From Holophagales bacterium UBA5704 (GTDB lineage Bacteria > Acidobacteriota > Thermoanaerobaculia > Multivoradales > UBA5704): a stretch of 39,736 bases of DNA. Below, piece by piece: positions 25,194-33,753 of this stretch. Position 1 is the stretch's first letter. Each line of letters begins with the position of its first letter. The stretch is taken from contig DIHE01000126.1 of the NCBI GenBank assembly GCA_002420005.1, forward strand, positions 1-39,736. Reading direction: 5' to 3'. The notes beneath the pieces were generated by a model. The model had not been told where the DNA came from, did no database searches, and saw nothing but the letters and a program-made list of their open reading frames with translations. A program made the position numbers and the translations under genes.

Positions 25194-26354
25194 ATGCCCA
25201 GAGAGACCCATCGACCACCCTCCACCCTCGACCCGCGCACCGTGCGCATCGCCTTGCATGCCACCCCTTCCCTGTCGCGCCCGGCCCTCTATCGCCTCGC
25301 CGAGGAGCCGGACGCCTGGCTGGGGATCGACGAATCGCCCGACCGCCTCGCCGCGGCCCAGGGGGTCCCCCGCACCCAGATGCGCCGCGCCCTCGCCGCC
25401 CTGGCCGAGGCGCAGGCCGCCGCCGGCCGCGAGCTGGAAGCCGCCGGCCGGCTCGGCGCCCGGCTCATCGTGCGCGGCGACCCGGACTATCCCCCGGCGC
25501 TCGCCCATCTCGCACTGCCCCCTCCGGTCCTCGCCGTGCTGGGCGAGCTGCCGATCGCCCCGGCCGTCTCGATCGTCGGCTCGCGCAAGGCGGACGCCTA
25601 CGGTATCGAGGTGGCGGAGCTGTTCGCCCGCGCGCTCGCCGCCGCCGGGGTCACCGTGGTCTCCGGCTTCGCCCGGGGCATCGACGCCGCCGCCCATCGC
25701 GGCGCCCTCGCCGCCCCCGCGGGCAAGACGGTGGCCGTCCTCGGCTGCGGCCTGGGGGTCGACTACCCGGCCGGCCATGACCGGCTCGGCCGGGAGATCG
25801 CCGGGCGCGGGGCGTTGCTCAGCGAGTTCCCCTGCCACCTCGCACCGCGCGCCTGGCACTTTCCGATGCGCAACCGGGTGATCGCCGCGCTCGCCGCCGG
25901 CACCCTGGTGGTGCAGGCGGCCCCCCGCTCCGGCTCGCTGTCGACCGCGCGCTGGGCGCTGGACCTCGGCAAGGAGGTGTGGGCGATCCCCGGGCGGATC
26001 TTCGACGAGCGCGCGCTGGGACCGAACGCGCTGATCCGCGACGGCGCTCCGCTCATCCAGCACCCGCGCGACATCCTGGAGACGCTCGTGCCATCCTTGA
26101 GCGGCCCGCCGGAGCCGCTCGCCGGGCGGGCGGCGGCGGATCTCCCGGCCGCCGCGCCCGACGACGGCGAGCCTCCCCCCGAGGGTCTTGCCGGCGCCGT
26201 GCTCGCCGCTCTGCCCCCCGGCGCGCTGCGGCTGCCGGAGGAGATCGCCGCCGCTCTGGAGGTCCCCGTGGACCAGGTTCTGGGGGCTCTTCTGGACCTC
26301 GAGCTGGCCGGCCGGGCACGCCGCCATCCGGGGTCCGCGTATGGGAGGACTTGA
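25194..26354 (+). CDS. dprA: DNA processing protein DprA
   Basis: A 386-residue cytoplasmic protein that binds single-stranded DNA and loads RecA during natural transformation. The central Rossmann-like domain shows YPPALAHLALPPPVLAVLG, AVSIVGSRKADAYGIEVAEL, VSGFARGIDAAAHRGAL, VAVLGCGLGVDYPAGH, LLSEFPCHLAP and FPMRNRVIAAL, with GSLSTARWALDLGKEVWAIPG near the end of the fold. A C-terminal winged-helix-like module (LPEEIAAALEVPVDQVLGAL) follows an acidic linker. The start has a weak GGGAG upstream. It lies about 100 bp before topA on the same strand, an arrangement common in bacteria. A TTATATA stretch at 25168-25174 could be part of its promoter. Confidence 0.94.
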   Translation: MPRETHRPPSTLDPRTVRIALHATPSLSRPALYRLAEEPDAWLGIDESPDRLAAAQGVPRTQMRRALAALAEAQAAAGRELEAAGRLGARLIVRGDPDYPPALAHLALPPPVLAVLGELPIAPAVSIVGSRKADAYGIEVAELFARALAAAGVTVVSGFARGIDAAAHRGALAAPAGKTVAVLGCGLGVDYPAGHDRLGREIAGRGALLSEFPCHLAPRAWHFPMRNRVIAALAAGTLVVQAAPRSGSLSTARWALDLGKEVWAIPGRIFDERALGPNALIRDGAPLIQHPRDILETLVPSLSGPPEPLAGRAAADLPAAAPDDGEPPPEGLAGAVLAALPPGALRLPEEIAAALEVPVDQVLGALLDLELAGRARRHPGSAYGRT

Positions 26355-26457
26355 CAGAGGTGCCATCTTAGGAGTGGCATGTTGCCTCGCTTCCGGTGGC
26401 GCCGCCGTCCGGCGCCGCAGAAATTTGGGAACGTCTCCGGGCGTTCTGAAGGGACCC

Positions 26458-28791
26458 ATGGCCAAGAATCTGGTGATCGTCGAAAGCCCCGCGAAGACCC
26501 GTACGCTCAAGAAGTTCCTGGGCCGGCAATACGCCGTCGAGGCGTCGCTCGGGCACATCCGCGACCTCGTCAAAGGCAAGAAGCGCGACATCGGCGTCGA
26601 TGACGACTACGAGCCCCGGTACGAGGTCCTGGCGGAGAAAAAGGACGTCGTCAAGAAGCTCCGCAAGGCGGCCGAGGACGCCGAGACGGTCTATCTCGCC
26701 CCCGATCCGGATCGCGAAGGCGAGGCCATCGCCTGGCACATCGCCGCCATCCTGGACAAGAAGCCGGAGGCGATCCGCCGGGTGACGTTCAACGAGATCA
26801 CCAAGGCCGCCGTGCTCAAGGCGCTCGCGAACCCCGGGCAGATCGACCTGCGCAAGGTCGACGCCCAGCAGGCCCGCCGCGTGCTCGACCGGATGATGGG
26901 CTTCCGCCTGTCGCCGCTGCTCTGGGAGAAGATCAAGCAGGGCCTCTCCGCCGGCCGCGTGCAGTCGGTGGCGCTCAAGATGGTCTGCGCCCGGCAGGAC
27001 GAGATCGACGCCTTCGTCTCCGAGGAGTACTGGCTGATCGGCGCCGACCTGAAGGCGGCCCAGCCACCGCCGTTCCATGCCCGGCTGCACCGGATCTCCG
27101 GCAAGAAGGCCGAGGTGGACAACGGCGAGCAGGCGGCCCAGATCGTGCGCGCCCTCGAAACCGGCCGCTTCACCGTCGGCAAGGTGGAGCGCAAGGAGTC
27201 GAAGCAGCGGCCGTCGCCCCCGTTCATCACCAGCCGCCTGCAGCAGGAGGCGGCGCGCCGCTACGGCTTTGCGGTGAAACGGACGATGAGCCTCGCCCAG
27301 GGCCTCTATGAAGGCCGCGAGATCGGCGACCGCGGCGCGATCGGTCTCATCACCTACATGCGAACCGACTCGACCCGCGTCGCCGACGAAGCGCTCGACG
27401 CCGTGCGCGAGGTCATCTCCTCGACCTATGGGCCGGACGCGCTGCCCGCGGCGCCGAACCGCTACGCTTCCAAGAAGGGCGCGCAGGACGCCCACGAGGC
27501 GATCCGTCCGACCACCTTCGACCTGCCGCCGGACGCCGTCCGCGACTACCTGAAGGCGGACGAGTGGAAGCTCTACAAATTGGTCTGGGACCGCTTCATC
27601 GCCTCCCAGATGAATCCTGCGGTCTTCGACGTCACCCAGGCCGACGTCGACAACGGCCCCTACACCCTGCGCGTCACCGGCAAGGTGCTGAAGAGCCGCG
27701 GTTTCCTCGCCGTCTACCAGGAGGTGGCCGACGAGGAGGCGCCGGCCAAGGACGGCGAGGAGGAGGCCGCCGAGGGGATGCTGCCGCCGCTCGCCGAAGG
27801 GCAGACGCTCGACCTCCTCAAGGTCTCCAGCGAGCAGAAGTTCACCCAGCCGCCGGCTCAATACAGCGAAGCGACCCTGGTCAAGGCGCTGGAGGAGAAC
27901 GGCATCGGCCGGCCCTCCACCTACGCCACCATCCTCTCCACCATCACCGACCGCAACTACGTCGACAAGGTGGAGGCGCGGTTCCGCCCCACCGCTCTCG
28001 GCAAGGTGGTCAACTCGATGTTGCAGAAGGGATTCAACGACATCATCAACGAGGGCTATACGGCGTCGCTGGAAGAGCAGCTCGACGAGATCGAGGATGG
28101 ACGGCTGCCCTGGAAGCAGGCGATCGCCGCCTTCGACACCAAGTTCACCAAGGACCTCGGCACGGCCGGCGAGCAGATGCCGAACGTGAAGCGCGACGGC
28201 ATCCGTCTCGACGAGCTCTGCCCGCTGGACGGCGGCCCTCTGGCGCTGCGCTTCGGCCGCTTCGGCGCCTTCATCGCCTGCTCGAACTATCCCGAGTGCA
28301 AGTACAGCCGCAACGCCGAAGAGCCCGCGGCGGCCGCGACGGCGGAAGGCGCAGGCACCGCGGAAGGCGAGACCGCCGCCCCCGCCGCCGAGGAGGAGAT
28401 CCCGCCGTGCGAGAAGTGCGGCAAGCCGATGGCGCTGCGCCGCAGCCGCTTCGGCGTCTTCTACGGCTGTACCGGCTACCCGGAGTGCAAGAACCTGCGG
28501 AAGCCCGGGAAGAAGGCGGCACCGGAGCCCAAGCCGACCGGCGTCACCTGCCCGGAGTGCACCAAGGGTGACATCCTGGAGAAGACCTCGCACCGCGGCA
28601 AGATCTTCTGGTCGTGCAGCCGCTTCCCGGACTGCAAGTTCGCGCTCTGGAAGAAGCCGGTCACCCAGGAGTGCCCGCAATGCGGCGCCGCCTTCCTGCT
28701 GGAGAAGGTGACCAAGCGCCACGGCGCGCAGCTCGTCTGCAATACGGAAGGATGTGGCTACGTGGAGGACATGGCGCCGGTGGAGGCATAG
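26458..28791 (+). CDS. topA: DNA topoisomerase I
   Basis: A 777-residue type IA topoisomerase that relaxes negative supercoils. The start is ATG 26458 (MAKNLVIVESPAKTRTLKKF); the upstream open frame is the out-of-frame end of dprA and its spacer. TOPRIM acidic residues are in YLAPDPDREGEAIAWH, the DNA-gate segment is QARRVLDRMMGFRLSPLLW, and the catalytic tyrosine is Tyr300 in GLITYMRTDSTRV. The C-terminus carries four zinc-ribbon-like modules, each with paired cysteines: CPLDGG...CSNYPEC, CEKCGK...CTGYPEC, CPEC...CSRFPDC and CPQCGA...CNTEGC. The first and second are separated by an alanine-glutamate-rich linker. Confidence 0.97.
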   Translation: MAKNLVIVESPAKTRTLKKFLGRQYAVEASLGHIRDLVKGKKRDIGVDDDYEPRYEVLAEKKDVVKKLRKAAEDAETVYLAPDPDREGEAIAWHIAAILDKKPEAIRRVTFNEITKAAVLKALANPGQIDLRKVDAQQARRVLDRMMGFRLSPLLWEKIKQGLSAGRVQSVALKMVCARQDEIDAFVSEEYWLIGADLKAAQPPPFHARLHRISGKKAEVDNGEQAAQIVRALETGRFTVGKVERKESKQRPSPPFITSRLQQEAARRYGFAVKRTMSLAQGLYEGREIGDRGAIGLITYMRTDSTRVADEALDAVREVISSTYGPDALPAAPNRYASKKGAQDAHEAIRPTTFDLPPDAVRDYLKADEWKLYKLVWDRFIASQMNPAVFDVTQADVDNGPYTLRVTGKVLKSRGFLAVYQEVADEEAPAKDGEEEAAEGMLPPLAEGQTLDLLKVSSEQKFTQPPAQYSEATLVKALEENGIGRPSTYATILSTITDRNYVDKVEARFRPTALGKVVNSMLQKGFNDIINEGYTASLEEQLDEIEDGRLPWKQAIAAFDTKFTKDLGTAGEQMPNVKRDGIRLDELCPLDGGPLALRFGRFGAFIACSNYPECKYSRNAEEPAAAATAEGAGTAEGETAAPAAEEEIPPCEKCGKPMALRRSRFGVFYGCTGYPECKNLRKPGKKAAPEPKPTGVTCPECTKGDILEKTSHRGKIFWSCSRFPDCKFALWKKPVTQECPQCGAAFLLEKVTKRHGAQLVCNTEGCGYVEDMAPVEA

Positions 28792-28793
28792 AA

Positions 28794-28829
28794 AAGGACA
28801 GCAGGGTCGGCAAGGACGGCAAGGACATC
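28794..28829 (+). repeat. short 9-bp AAGGACnnn repeat, site 1
   Basis: AAGGAC occurs at 28794, 28812 and 28821, with a decayed copy (AGGGTC) at 28803, so four units on a strict 9-bp register. The array sits in the 69-bp gap between topA and the DUF547 gene. A similar array lies at 37807-37839 on the opposite strand. Confidence 0.6.
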
Positions 28830-28860
28830 CACCGGCCCTCCCGTCTGCGTAGGAGGTGGT

Positions 28861-29646
28861 ATGAGAACGATCGTCTGGAAAATCCTGCCGCTCCTCATGG
28901 GTGGCTGGCTTGGAGCCCAACCGATGCTCGCCGCCGCTCCTCCCGACTACACGCCCTGGCAGACCCTCCTCACCAAGCACTACGACCCGGCGCGGGGCAT
29001 GCGTTACCGTGCGCTCCGCGACCAGGACAAGCCGGCCCTCGACCGGCTGCGCCTGCAGCTGGCACAGGTGGACCCCGCGGGCCTGGCGCCCAAGGACCGC
29101 CTCGCCTACTGGATCAACCTCTACAACGTCTCCGTGGTCGCGACCGTCGTCGACAACTACCCGATTGCATCGATCCGCGACCTCTCCACCGATCCCTTCG
29201 TGCGGCTGAACGTCTTCAAGAAGGACACCATCCCGGTGCGGGGGGGCAAGATCTCGCTCGACACCATCGAGCACGTGAAGATCCGCGAGGCGTTCAAGGA
29301 CCCACGCATTCATTTCGCCATCAACTGCGCCGCCAGGAGCTGCCCGCCGATCCGGCCGGAGCCGTTCGTCGGCGCCCGGCTCGACCAGCAGCTCGACGAC
29401 CAGGTACGGAAGCTCCTCGCGGATCCCCATCACCTGCGGATGGAGAAGAGCGAGCGCGGCGTCGTTCTCCACGTCAACAAGATCCTCGACTGGTTCGCCG
29501 ACGACTTCGAACAATGGGGCGGCGGCCGGGTCGCCTTTCTCCGCAAGTACCTGGCTCCGGAACGGCAGGTCTTCCTCGATCCCAAGGCGAAGGTCGTGCT
29601 CGAGTTCAACGAGTACAGCTGGGATTTGAACGACGCTTCGCGGTAG
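28861..29646 (+). CDS. exported DUF547 protein
   Basis: A 261-residue protein with a signal peptide (MRTIVWKILPLLMGGWLGAQ, cleavage near LAAAPP) and one DUF547 domain. Family landmarks are DRLAYWINLYNVSVVATVVD near residue 85, DTIEHVKIREAFKDPRIHFA, and INCAARSCPPIRPEPF with the conserved cysteines. Members are widespread exported proteins of unknown function, sometimes proposed to be related to glutaredoxin-linked or peptidase-like folds; I make no functional claim. The start has a strong AGGAGG five bases upstream. It is 69 bp downstream of topA and probably has its own translation signals. Confidence 0.9.
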   Translation: MRTIVWKILPLLMGGWLGAQPMLAAAPPDYTPWQTLLTKHYDPARGMRYRALRDQDKPALDRLRLQLAQVDPAGLAPKDRLAYWINLYNVSVVATVVDNYPIASIRDLSTDPFVRLNVFKKDTIPVRGGKISLDTIEHVKIREAFKDPRIHFAINCAARSCPPIRPEPFVGARLDQQLDDQVRKLLADPHHLRMEKSERGVVLHVNKILDWFADDFEQWGGGRVAFLRKYLAPERQVFLDPKAKVVLEFNEYSWDLNDASR

Positions 29647-29681
29647 GGAGGGCGTCGTGCGCCTCATGGTAAACTCCTCCT

Positions 29682-29700
29682 GCAGGCATCCTGTGCCTGC
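29682..29700 (+). promoter_or_regulatory. hairpin just upstream of the ImmA-type gene
   Basis: GCAGGCA at 29682-29688 and TGCCTGC at 29694-29700 form a perfect 7-bp inverted repeat with a 5-base spacer, ending one base before the GGAGG ribosome binding site of the metallopeptidase gene. A TGGTAAACT sequence at about 29667-29675 could be an extended -10 box. As a dyad between promoter and start it could be an operator or could control translation; both are inference. Confidence 0.45.
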
Positions 29701-29712
29701 CGGAGGTGTATC

Positions 29713-30714
29713 GTGGCTCGTCTCTCCCCCATCAAAGACCTCTATGACCGCTTGGAGGCGGTGGGATTTCCGCGGGCCTACGTCAGGGAGAACATCCTGC
29801 CGGATTGGTGGGAGGACGATCTCGCTCGCGATCCCGGCAACCGGCGCCTCGCGGAGCTGGTGATCTCCCGAACCCTCAAGATTCCCCTTCCCTCTCTCGT
29901 GGAACCACGGTCTCCGCTCACTCTCGAGGGGGCGGCAGAGGTCCGCTTCAAGCGGCGGCAGGATGTCGAGCCACCCGACTTGCTGCCGGCGGTTGCCGTC
30001 GCGCGCCGCATTTTCGAGCTTCTCTTCGCGTGCGCTCGGGACCTTCCCGCCTTTGCCCTGGAAGGGGGCGACCCGGAGGTGTTGCGCGAGCTCATCCTTT
30101 CCCGGTCGTCCTGCGTGGACCTGCCAGGCCTGCTGCAGATTTCCTGGGAGCTCGGCGTTCCCGTGGTCCATCTGGATTCTCTTCCCCAAGGCGCCAAGCG
30201 TGTCGACGGCATGGCGTTCTGTGTTGCCGGACGGCCCTGCATTGCTTTGGCGAGCTTCAGAAAGAGCCCGGCCTGGTTGACCTGGCACCTGGCTCACGAG
30301 ATGGGCCATGTCGCACGGGGGCATCTGCACAACGGCGCAGCGCTCGATGTCAGAATCGACTTCAGCTCCGAGCAGGTCGAGGAGCGGGAGGCGAACCTTT
30401 TCGCCAAGGACCTTGTCTACGGGAAGAAGAACCGCGGCGGCTTCAAGTCTGCGCGCCACATCACCGGCGTTCAGTTGGCTGCTGAAGCCCGGCATCTCGG
30501 CGCGCTCCATCGCATTCACCCTGCATGCATCGTGACGAGCTACGGCTTCAACATGGCGGCGTGGGGAACCGCCCAGAATGCGTTGAAAGCTCTGGGCTCC
30601 GCAGACGGTGGTCCCGAGGCGGTTCGCGCTGCACTGACGGAGCGTCTCGACCTCGAAAGTCTTGTTGACTCCGACCGGCAGTTCTTCGTCCGGGCGGTTG
30701 GTCTTCCAGAATAG
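29713..30714 (+). CDS. ImmA/IrrE-family metallopeptidase
   Basis: A 333-residue cytoplasmic protein starting at GTG 29713, with GGAGGT eight bases upstream. The zinc-binding motif HLAHEMGHVARGH (HExxH) lies near residue 197, followed by EEREANLFAKDLVYG, whose Glu is the likely third ligand; both are hallmarks of ImmA/IrrE peptidases, which cleave repressors or antitoxins. The N-terminal 120 residues (DWWEDDLARDP, LVISRTLKIPLPSLV) resemble the small helical region often preceding the peptidase in stand-alone conflict modules. No XRE-type repressor is encoded next to it. The following 72-residue frame begins 3 bp after its stop and may be its partner. The region is slightly less G+C-rich than its surroundings. 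Confidence 0.88.
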   Translation: MARLSPIKDLYDRLEAVGFPRAYVRENILPDWWEDDLARDPGNRRLAELVISRTLKIPLPSLVEPRSPLTLEGAAEVRFKRRQDVEPPDLLPAVAVARRIFELLFACARDLPAFALEGGDPEVLRELILSRSSCVDLPGLLQISWELGVPVVHLDSLPQGAKRVDGMAFCVAGRPCIALASFRKSPAWLTWHLAHEMGHVARGHLHNGAALDVRIDFSSEQVEEREANLFAKDLVYGKKNRGGFKSARHITGVQLAAEARHLGALHRIHPACIVTSYGFNMAAWGTAQNALKALGSADGGPEAVRAALTERLDLESLVDSDRQFFVRAVGLPE

Positions 30715-30717
30715 ACC

Positions 30718-30936
30718 GTGCGTCTCCCGCCCAAACTGTGCATCGACTCCGATGCACTCACCAATCTCCTGGCTCTGGGGTGTTTGGCGGATGTCCTCTC
30801 CTGGATGGGTTGTACGGAGAACACGATCTACCGGCTTCCCCCCATCGTCGCGCAGTTGGACTTCTGGAGTGGCTGCGCACTCCAGGTCAGCCACGTGACC
30901 GACGTTTGTGGCCCCGACTGGCTCTACCCCCTCTGA
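30718..30936 (+). CDS. short partner protein, possibly truncated
   Basis: A 72-residue frame opening at GTG 30718, three bases after the metallopeptidase stop. It reads MRLPPKLCIDSDALTNLLAL and continues LADVLSWMGCTENTIYRLPP. The start, a hydrophobic strand followed by CIDSDAL, resembles the first strand and acidic residue of PIN-like nucleases, but the remaining catalytic residues of such a fold are missing because the frame ends at 30936, only 4 bp from the convergent hrpB stop. It may be a real small protein or the left-over N-terminus of a larger partner. No good ribosome binding site is seen; coupling to the upstream gene is possible. Confidence 0.45.
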   Translation: MRLPPKLCIDSDALTNLLALGCLADVLSWMGCTENTIYRLPPIVAQLDFWSGCALQVSHVTDVCGPDWLYPL

Positions 30937-30940
30937 ATCT

Positions 30941-33487
30941 TCAGCGCCTGACCGGTTTCCGCTGCGGCTTCGCGGTCCAGGGATCGTCCGGCCAGGCGTG
31001 CTTGGGATAGCGCCCTTGCAGCTCTTTGCGGACCTGCGGGTAGGTGTTCTCCCAGAAGCTGCGGAGGTCGTGGGTGACCTGCTGCGGCCGGTGGTTGGGG
31101 GCGAGGAGGTGCATCAGGACGGGCACCCGGCCGGCGGCGAGGCGCGGGGTTTCGGCCAGGCCGAACAGCTCCTGGATGCGGGCGGCGAGGACGGGGGGGC
31201 GGCCGGGCTCGTAGGTCACCTGGATGTGGCTGCCGCTCGGCACCTCCAGCCGCTCGGGCGCCTCGCGCTCCAGAGTCTGCAGCTGCTGCCAGGTGAGCGC
31301 GCCGCGCAGCGCATCGAGGAGCGGTGCCCGGCGCAGCTCGGCGAACGTGCGCTTGCCGGTGGCGAGGGCGGGGAGGAGGGCGATCAGGTCCTCGGGGGCG
31401 AAGCCGGGCAGGCCGAGCTCCGGCATCCACTCCCGCAGGCAGCGCACCCGGGCGAGGAAGTGGAGGACGCCCGGATCGTCCAGGGCGAGCGCGCGGTCGA
31501 GCTGCCCGGTGGCTGCTTCGACCAGCACCCGTTCCGCCTCCGCCGGGGGCGGCGGCGCCTCGGCCTCGCTGAGAATCAGATCCTCGAAGCGGGTCCGCTT
31601 CCAGGCCACCGCGCGCTCCCGGCCGGCATCGAACGCCACCTCGACCGTCGTGCGCAAGGCCGCGGCCGGGAGCCAGGCGGGATCGACCTCGGAGGCGAGG
31701 CGGACGAGGGCCTCCGCCGCCGTGCCGCCACGGCCGGCGTCCAGCTCGACGGCCACGAACAGCTCCGCCTCCAGCACGCAGCTCTCCTCGGCGAGCCGCA
31801 CCCCGCGGCCCCCCACCAGCACCGCGCGCGGGCTCCGCGTCTCGCGGCGCCGCGCCACGCGATCCGGCCAGCCGGCGAGGAGGGCGCGCAGCAGCGCCTC
31901 GTCCCGGTCCTCGCGGTTGGTGCTCCGGGAGGCCGGCAGCTCGCGCCGGGCCATCTCGGCGAGCTGGTCGCGCGCCTGGAGGACGAAGCGGGCGGCTCCG
32001 GTGTTCAGATCCGGACCCGACCGGTCGCGGCGCTCGAACGCTTCGAGGGCGTCGAGGCGGTCGAGCAGATCGGAGCGCGAGGAGCGGCGCGGGCCGGCCC
32101 CGCGCGGAGCGCGCGGAAACGGGTCGCGCTCGGACAGCAGGGCGGCGAGCAGCGCGGCTTCCCGCGGATGGCCGCGGCGGTGGCCTTCGAGCAGCAGCCG
32201 GGCGAGGCGGGGATGGACCGGCAGGCGGGCCATGGCGGCGCCGTCCGGCGTCAGCCCGTGCGAACCGGTGGCGCCGAGCCGGCGCAGGAGGTCGGCGGCG
32301 GCGGCGAGCGCCGCAGGCTCCGGCGCCTCGAACCAGCCGAAGGCGCCGAGATCTCCCTCGCCCCAGGCGAGGAGCTGGAGGGCCGGGCCGGCGAGGTCCA
32401 CCCGCAGGATCTCCGGCGTCTCCCGCTCCGGCAGGGCGGGATGCTCCCAGGCGCCCCACAGGCGCAGGCACAGGCCCGGCGCCTGCCGTCCGGCGCGGCC
32501 CGCCCGCTGGTCCGCCGAGGCGCGGCTCACCTTGCCCAGCTCCAGCCGGTCGAGACCGGTGGCCGGGTCGTAGCGTAGGCGCCGCACCAGCCCGGCGTCC
32601 ACCACCGCGGTGACGCCGTCCACGGTGATCGAGGTCTCGGCGACGTTGGTGGCGAGCACCACCTTGCGGCGGTCGCCCGGGCGCAGCACCGCGTCCTGGC
32701 GGTCGGCGGGGAGGTCGCCGTAGAGCGGCAGAACCGCGAGGTCCTGCGTCGTGGCCAGAGCCGCGAGCGCCTCGCCCGCCCGCTGGATCTCGCCGACCCC
32801 GGGCAGGAAGACGAGGACGTCGCCGGGGCTTCGCTCCAGGGCCTGGCGCACGGCGGCGGCCACCTGTCCGGCGAGCGGCGGCGCCGCGCCCGCGTCCCGT
32901 CGCCCCTCTCGCGGATCGAGCCAGGCGATCTCCACGGGATGGAGACGTCCTTGGCTCTCGATCACCGGAGCCTCTCCCAGGAAGGCGGCGATCGGTCCCG
33001 GATCGACCGTGGCCGACATGGCGAGCAGGCGCAGGTCCGGGCGCACCTCGCGCTGCACCCGCCGCGCCATGGCGAGCGACAGATCGGTCTGCAGGTTGCG
33101 CTCGTGGATCTCGTCGAACAGCACGGCGCCGGCCTCCTCCAGGAAGGGATCGGCCTGGAGCATCTGGACGAGGATGCCCTCGGTCACCACCAGGATGCGG
33201 GTGGAGGGTCCCGAGCGCCGGTCGAAGCGCACCTGGTAGCCCACCTCCCCGCCGAGCGTCCACCCGTTCTCCTCCGCCATCCGCCGCGCCGCCGCCCGGG
33301 CGGCGATCCGCCGCGGCTCCAGCATCACGATCCGCCGCTCCCCCGCGATCCCAGCAGCGAGAAGAGCCGGCGGCACGCGCGTCGTCTTCCCCGCCCCGGT
33401 CGGAGCCACCAACACGGCGGACGGCCCCGCCCGCAGGGTGTCCACCAGCTCTGGAAGGACGTTGTCGATGGGGAGGGGGGGCTTCAA
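30941..33487 (-). CDS. hrpB: ATP-dependent RNA helicase HrpB
   Basis: An 848-residue DEAH-box helicase, close to the usual length for HrpB. Motifs: Walker A APTGAGKTTRVP, motif Ia MLEPRRIAARAAARRM, DEIH in AVLFDEIHERNLQTDL, SAT in LLAMSATVD, motif V VVLATNVAETSITVDG and motif VI SADQRAGRAGRQAPG. The helicase-associated region and the HrpB C-terminal domain (QVTHDLRSFWENTYPQVRKE, then LQGRYPKHAWPDDPW) complete it. The open frame extends upstream, but I set the start at TTG 33487 because it overlaps the stop of the small gene before it (TTGA) and puts LKPPLPIDNVLPELVDTLRA at the N-terminus as in the family. Its role in bacteria is not settled beyond RNA metabolism. Confidence 0.93.
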   Translation of the reverse strand: MKPPLPIDNVLPELVDTLRAGPSAVLVAPTGAGKTTRVPPALLAAGIAGERRIVMLEPRRIAARAAARRMAEENGWTLGGEVGYQVRFDRRSGPSTRILVVTEGILVQMLQADPFLEEAGAVLFDEIHERNLQTDLSLAMARRVQREVRPDLRLLAMSATVDPGPIAAFLGEAPVIESQGRLHPVEIAWLDPREGRRDAGAAPPLAGQVAAAVRQALERSPGDVLVFLPGVGEIQRAGEALAALATTQDLAVLPLYGDLPADRQDAVLRPGDRRKVVLATNVAETSITVDGVTAVVDAGLVRRLRYDPATGLDRLELGKVSRASADQRAGRAGRQAPGLCLRLWGAWEHPALPERETPEILRVDLAGPALQLLAWGEGDLGAFGWFEAPEPAALAAAADLLRRLGATGSHGLTPDGAAMARLPVHPRLARLLLEGHRRGHPREAALLAALLSERDPFPRAPRGAGPRRSSRSDLLDRLDALEAFERRDRSGPDLNTGAARFVLQARDQLAEMARRELPASRSTNREDRDEALLRALLAGWPDRVARRRETRSPRAVLVGGRGVRLAEESCVLEAELFVAVELDAGRGGTAAEALVRLASEVDPAWLPAAALRTTVEVAFDAGRERAVAWKRTRFEDLILSEAEAPPPPAEAERVLVEAATGQLDRALALDDPGVLHFLARVRCLREWMPELGLPGFAPEDLIALLPALATGKRTFAELRRAPLLDALRGALTWQQLQTLEREAPERLEVPSGSHIQVTYEPGRPPVLAARIQELFGLAETPRLAAGRVPVLMHLLAPNHRPQQVTHDLRSFWENTYPQVRKELQGRYPKHAWPDDPWTAKPQRKPVRR

Positions 33488-33753
33488 AGCCGCCGGCTCG
33501 GTGGCGCGGGCGGGGCCGCGAGCCCGAAGACGAGATGCCAGTAGGCCCACGAACGCGGATCGAAGAGCCCGGCGGGAGGATCGGCGAGGACGGATCGGAA
33601 CACGCTCTCGGGGAAGTGCCGCCGGGCGACCGCCAGATCCTCCGGCGTGCCATAGACCATCACCTGCGCGATGAACCGACGGGGGTCCGCGAGGGCCTCG
33701 GCGGGAGGTTTCCACCAGAAGAGGCGCTTGGCCGCCCGCTCGAGGTCCGTCAT
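33484..33753 (-). CDS. small partner of AbiEii-like nucleotidyltransferase
   Basis: An 89-residue basic-aromatic protein: MTDLERAAKRLFWWKPPAEA, then RRFIAQVMVYGTPEDLAVAR, and a PPAGLFDPRSWAYWHLVFGL segment near the end. I recall similar small proteins of unknown function encoded next to AbiEii-type nucleotidyltransferases, in the position of an antitoxin or specificity partner; I cannot name the family with certainty. Its ATG overlaps the nucleotidyltransferase stop by 4 bp, and its stop overlaps the TTG start of hrpB, so all three are translationally coupled. Confidence 0.75.
   Translation of the reverse strand: MTDLERAAKRLFWWKPPAEALADPRRFIAQVMVYGTPEDLAVARRHFPESVFRSVLADPPAGLFDPRSWAYWHLVFGLAAPPAPPSRRL

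Noticed and set aside
26368..30894. A 1508-codon open frame on the minus strand
   Set aside because: It lies opposite topA, the DUF547 gene and the metallopeptidase gene, all of which have full family motifs; its composition is that of an antisense shadow.
30908..32578. A 556-codon open frame on the plus strand
   Set aside because: It is antisense to hrpB and shows no recognisable domain.
33488..33715. A longer hrpB starting at 33715
   Set aside because: This part overlaps the small AbiEii-partner gene in another frame, reads as low-complexity Arg/Pro/Ala, and would exceed the family length.
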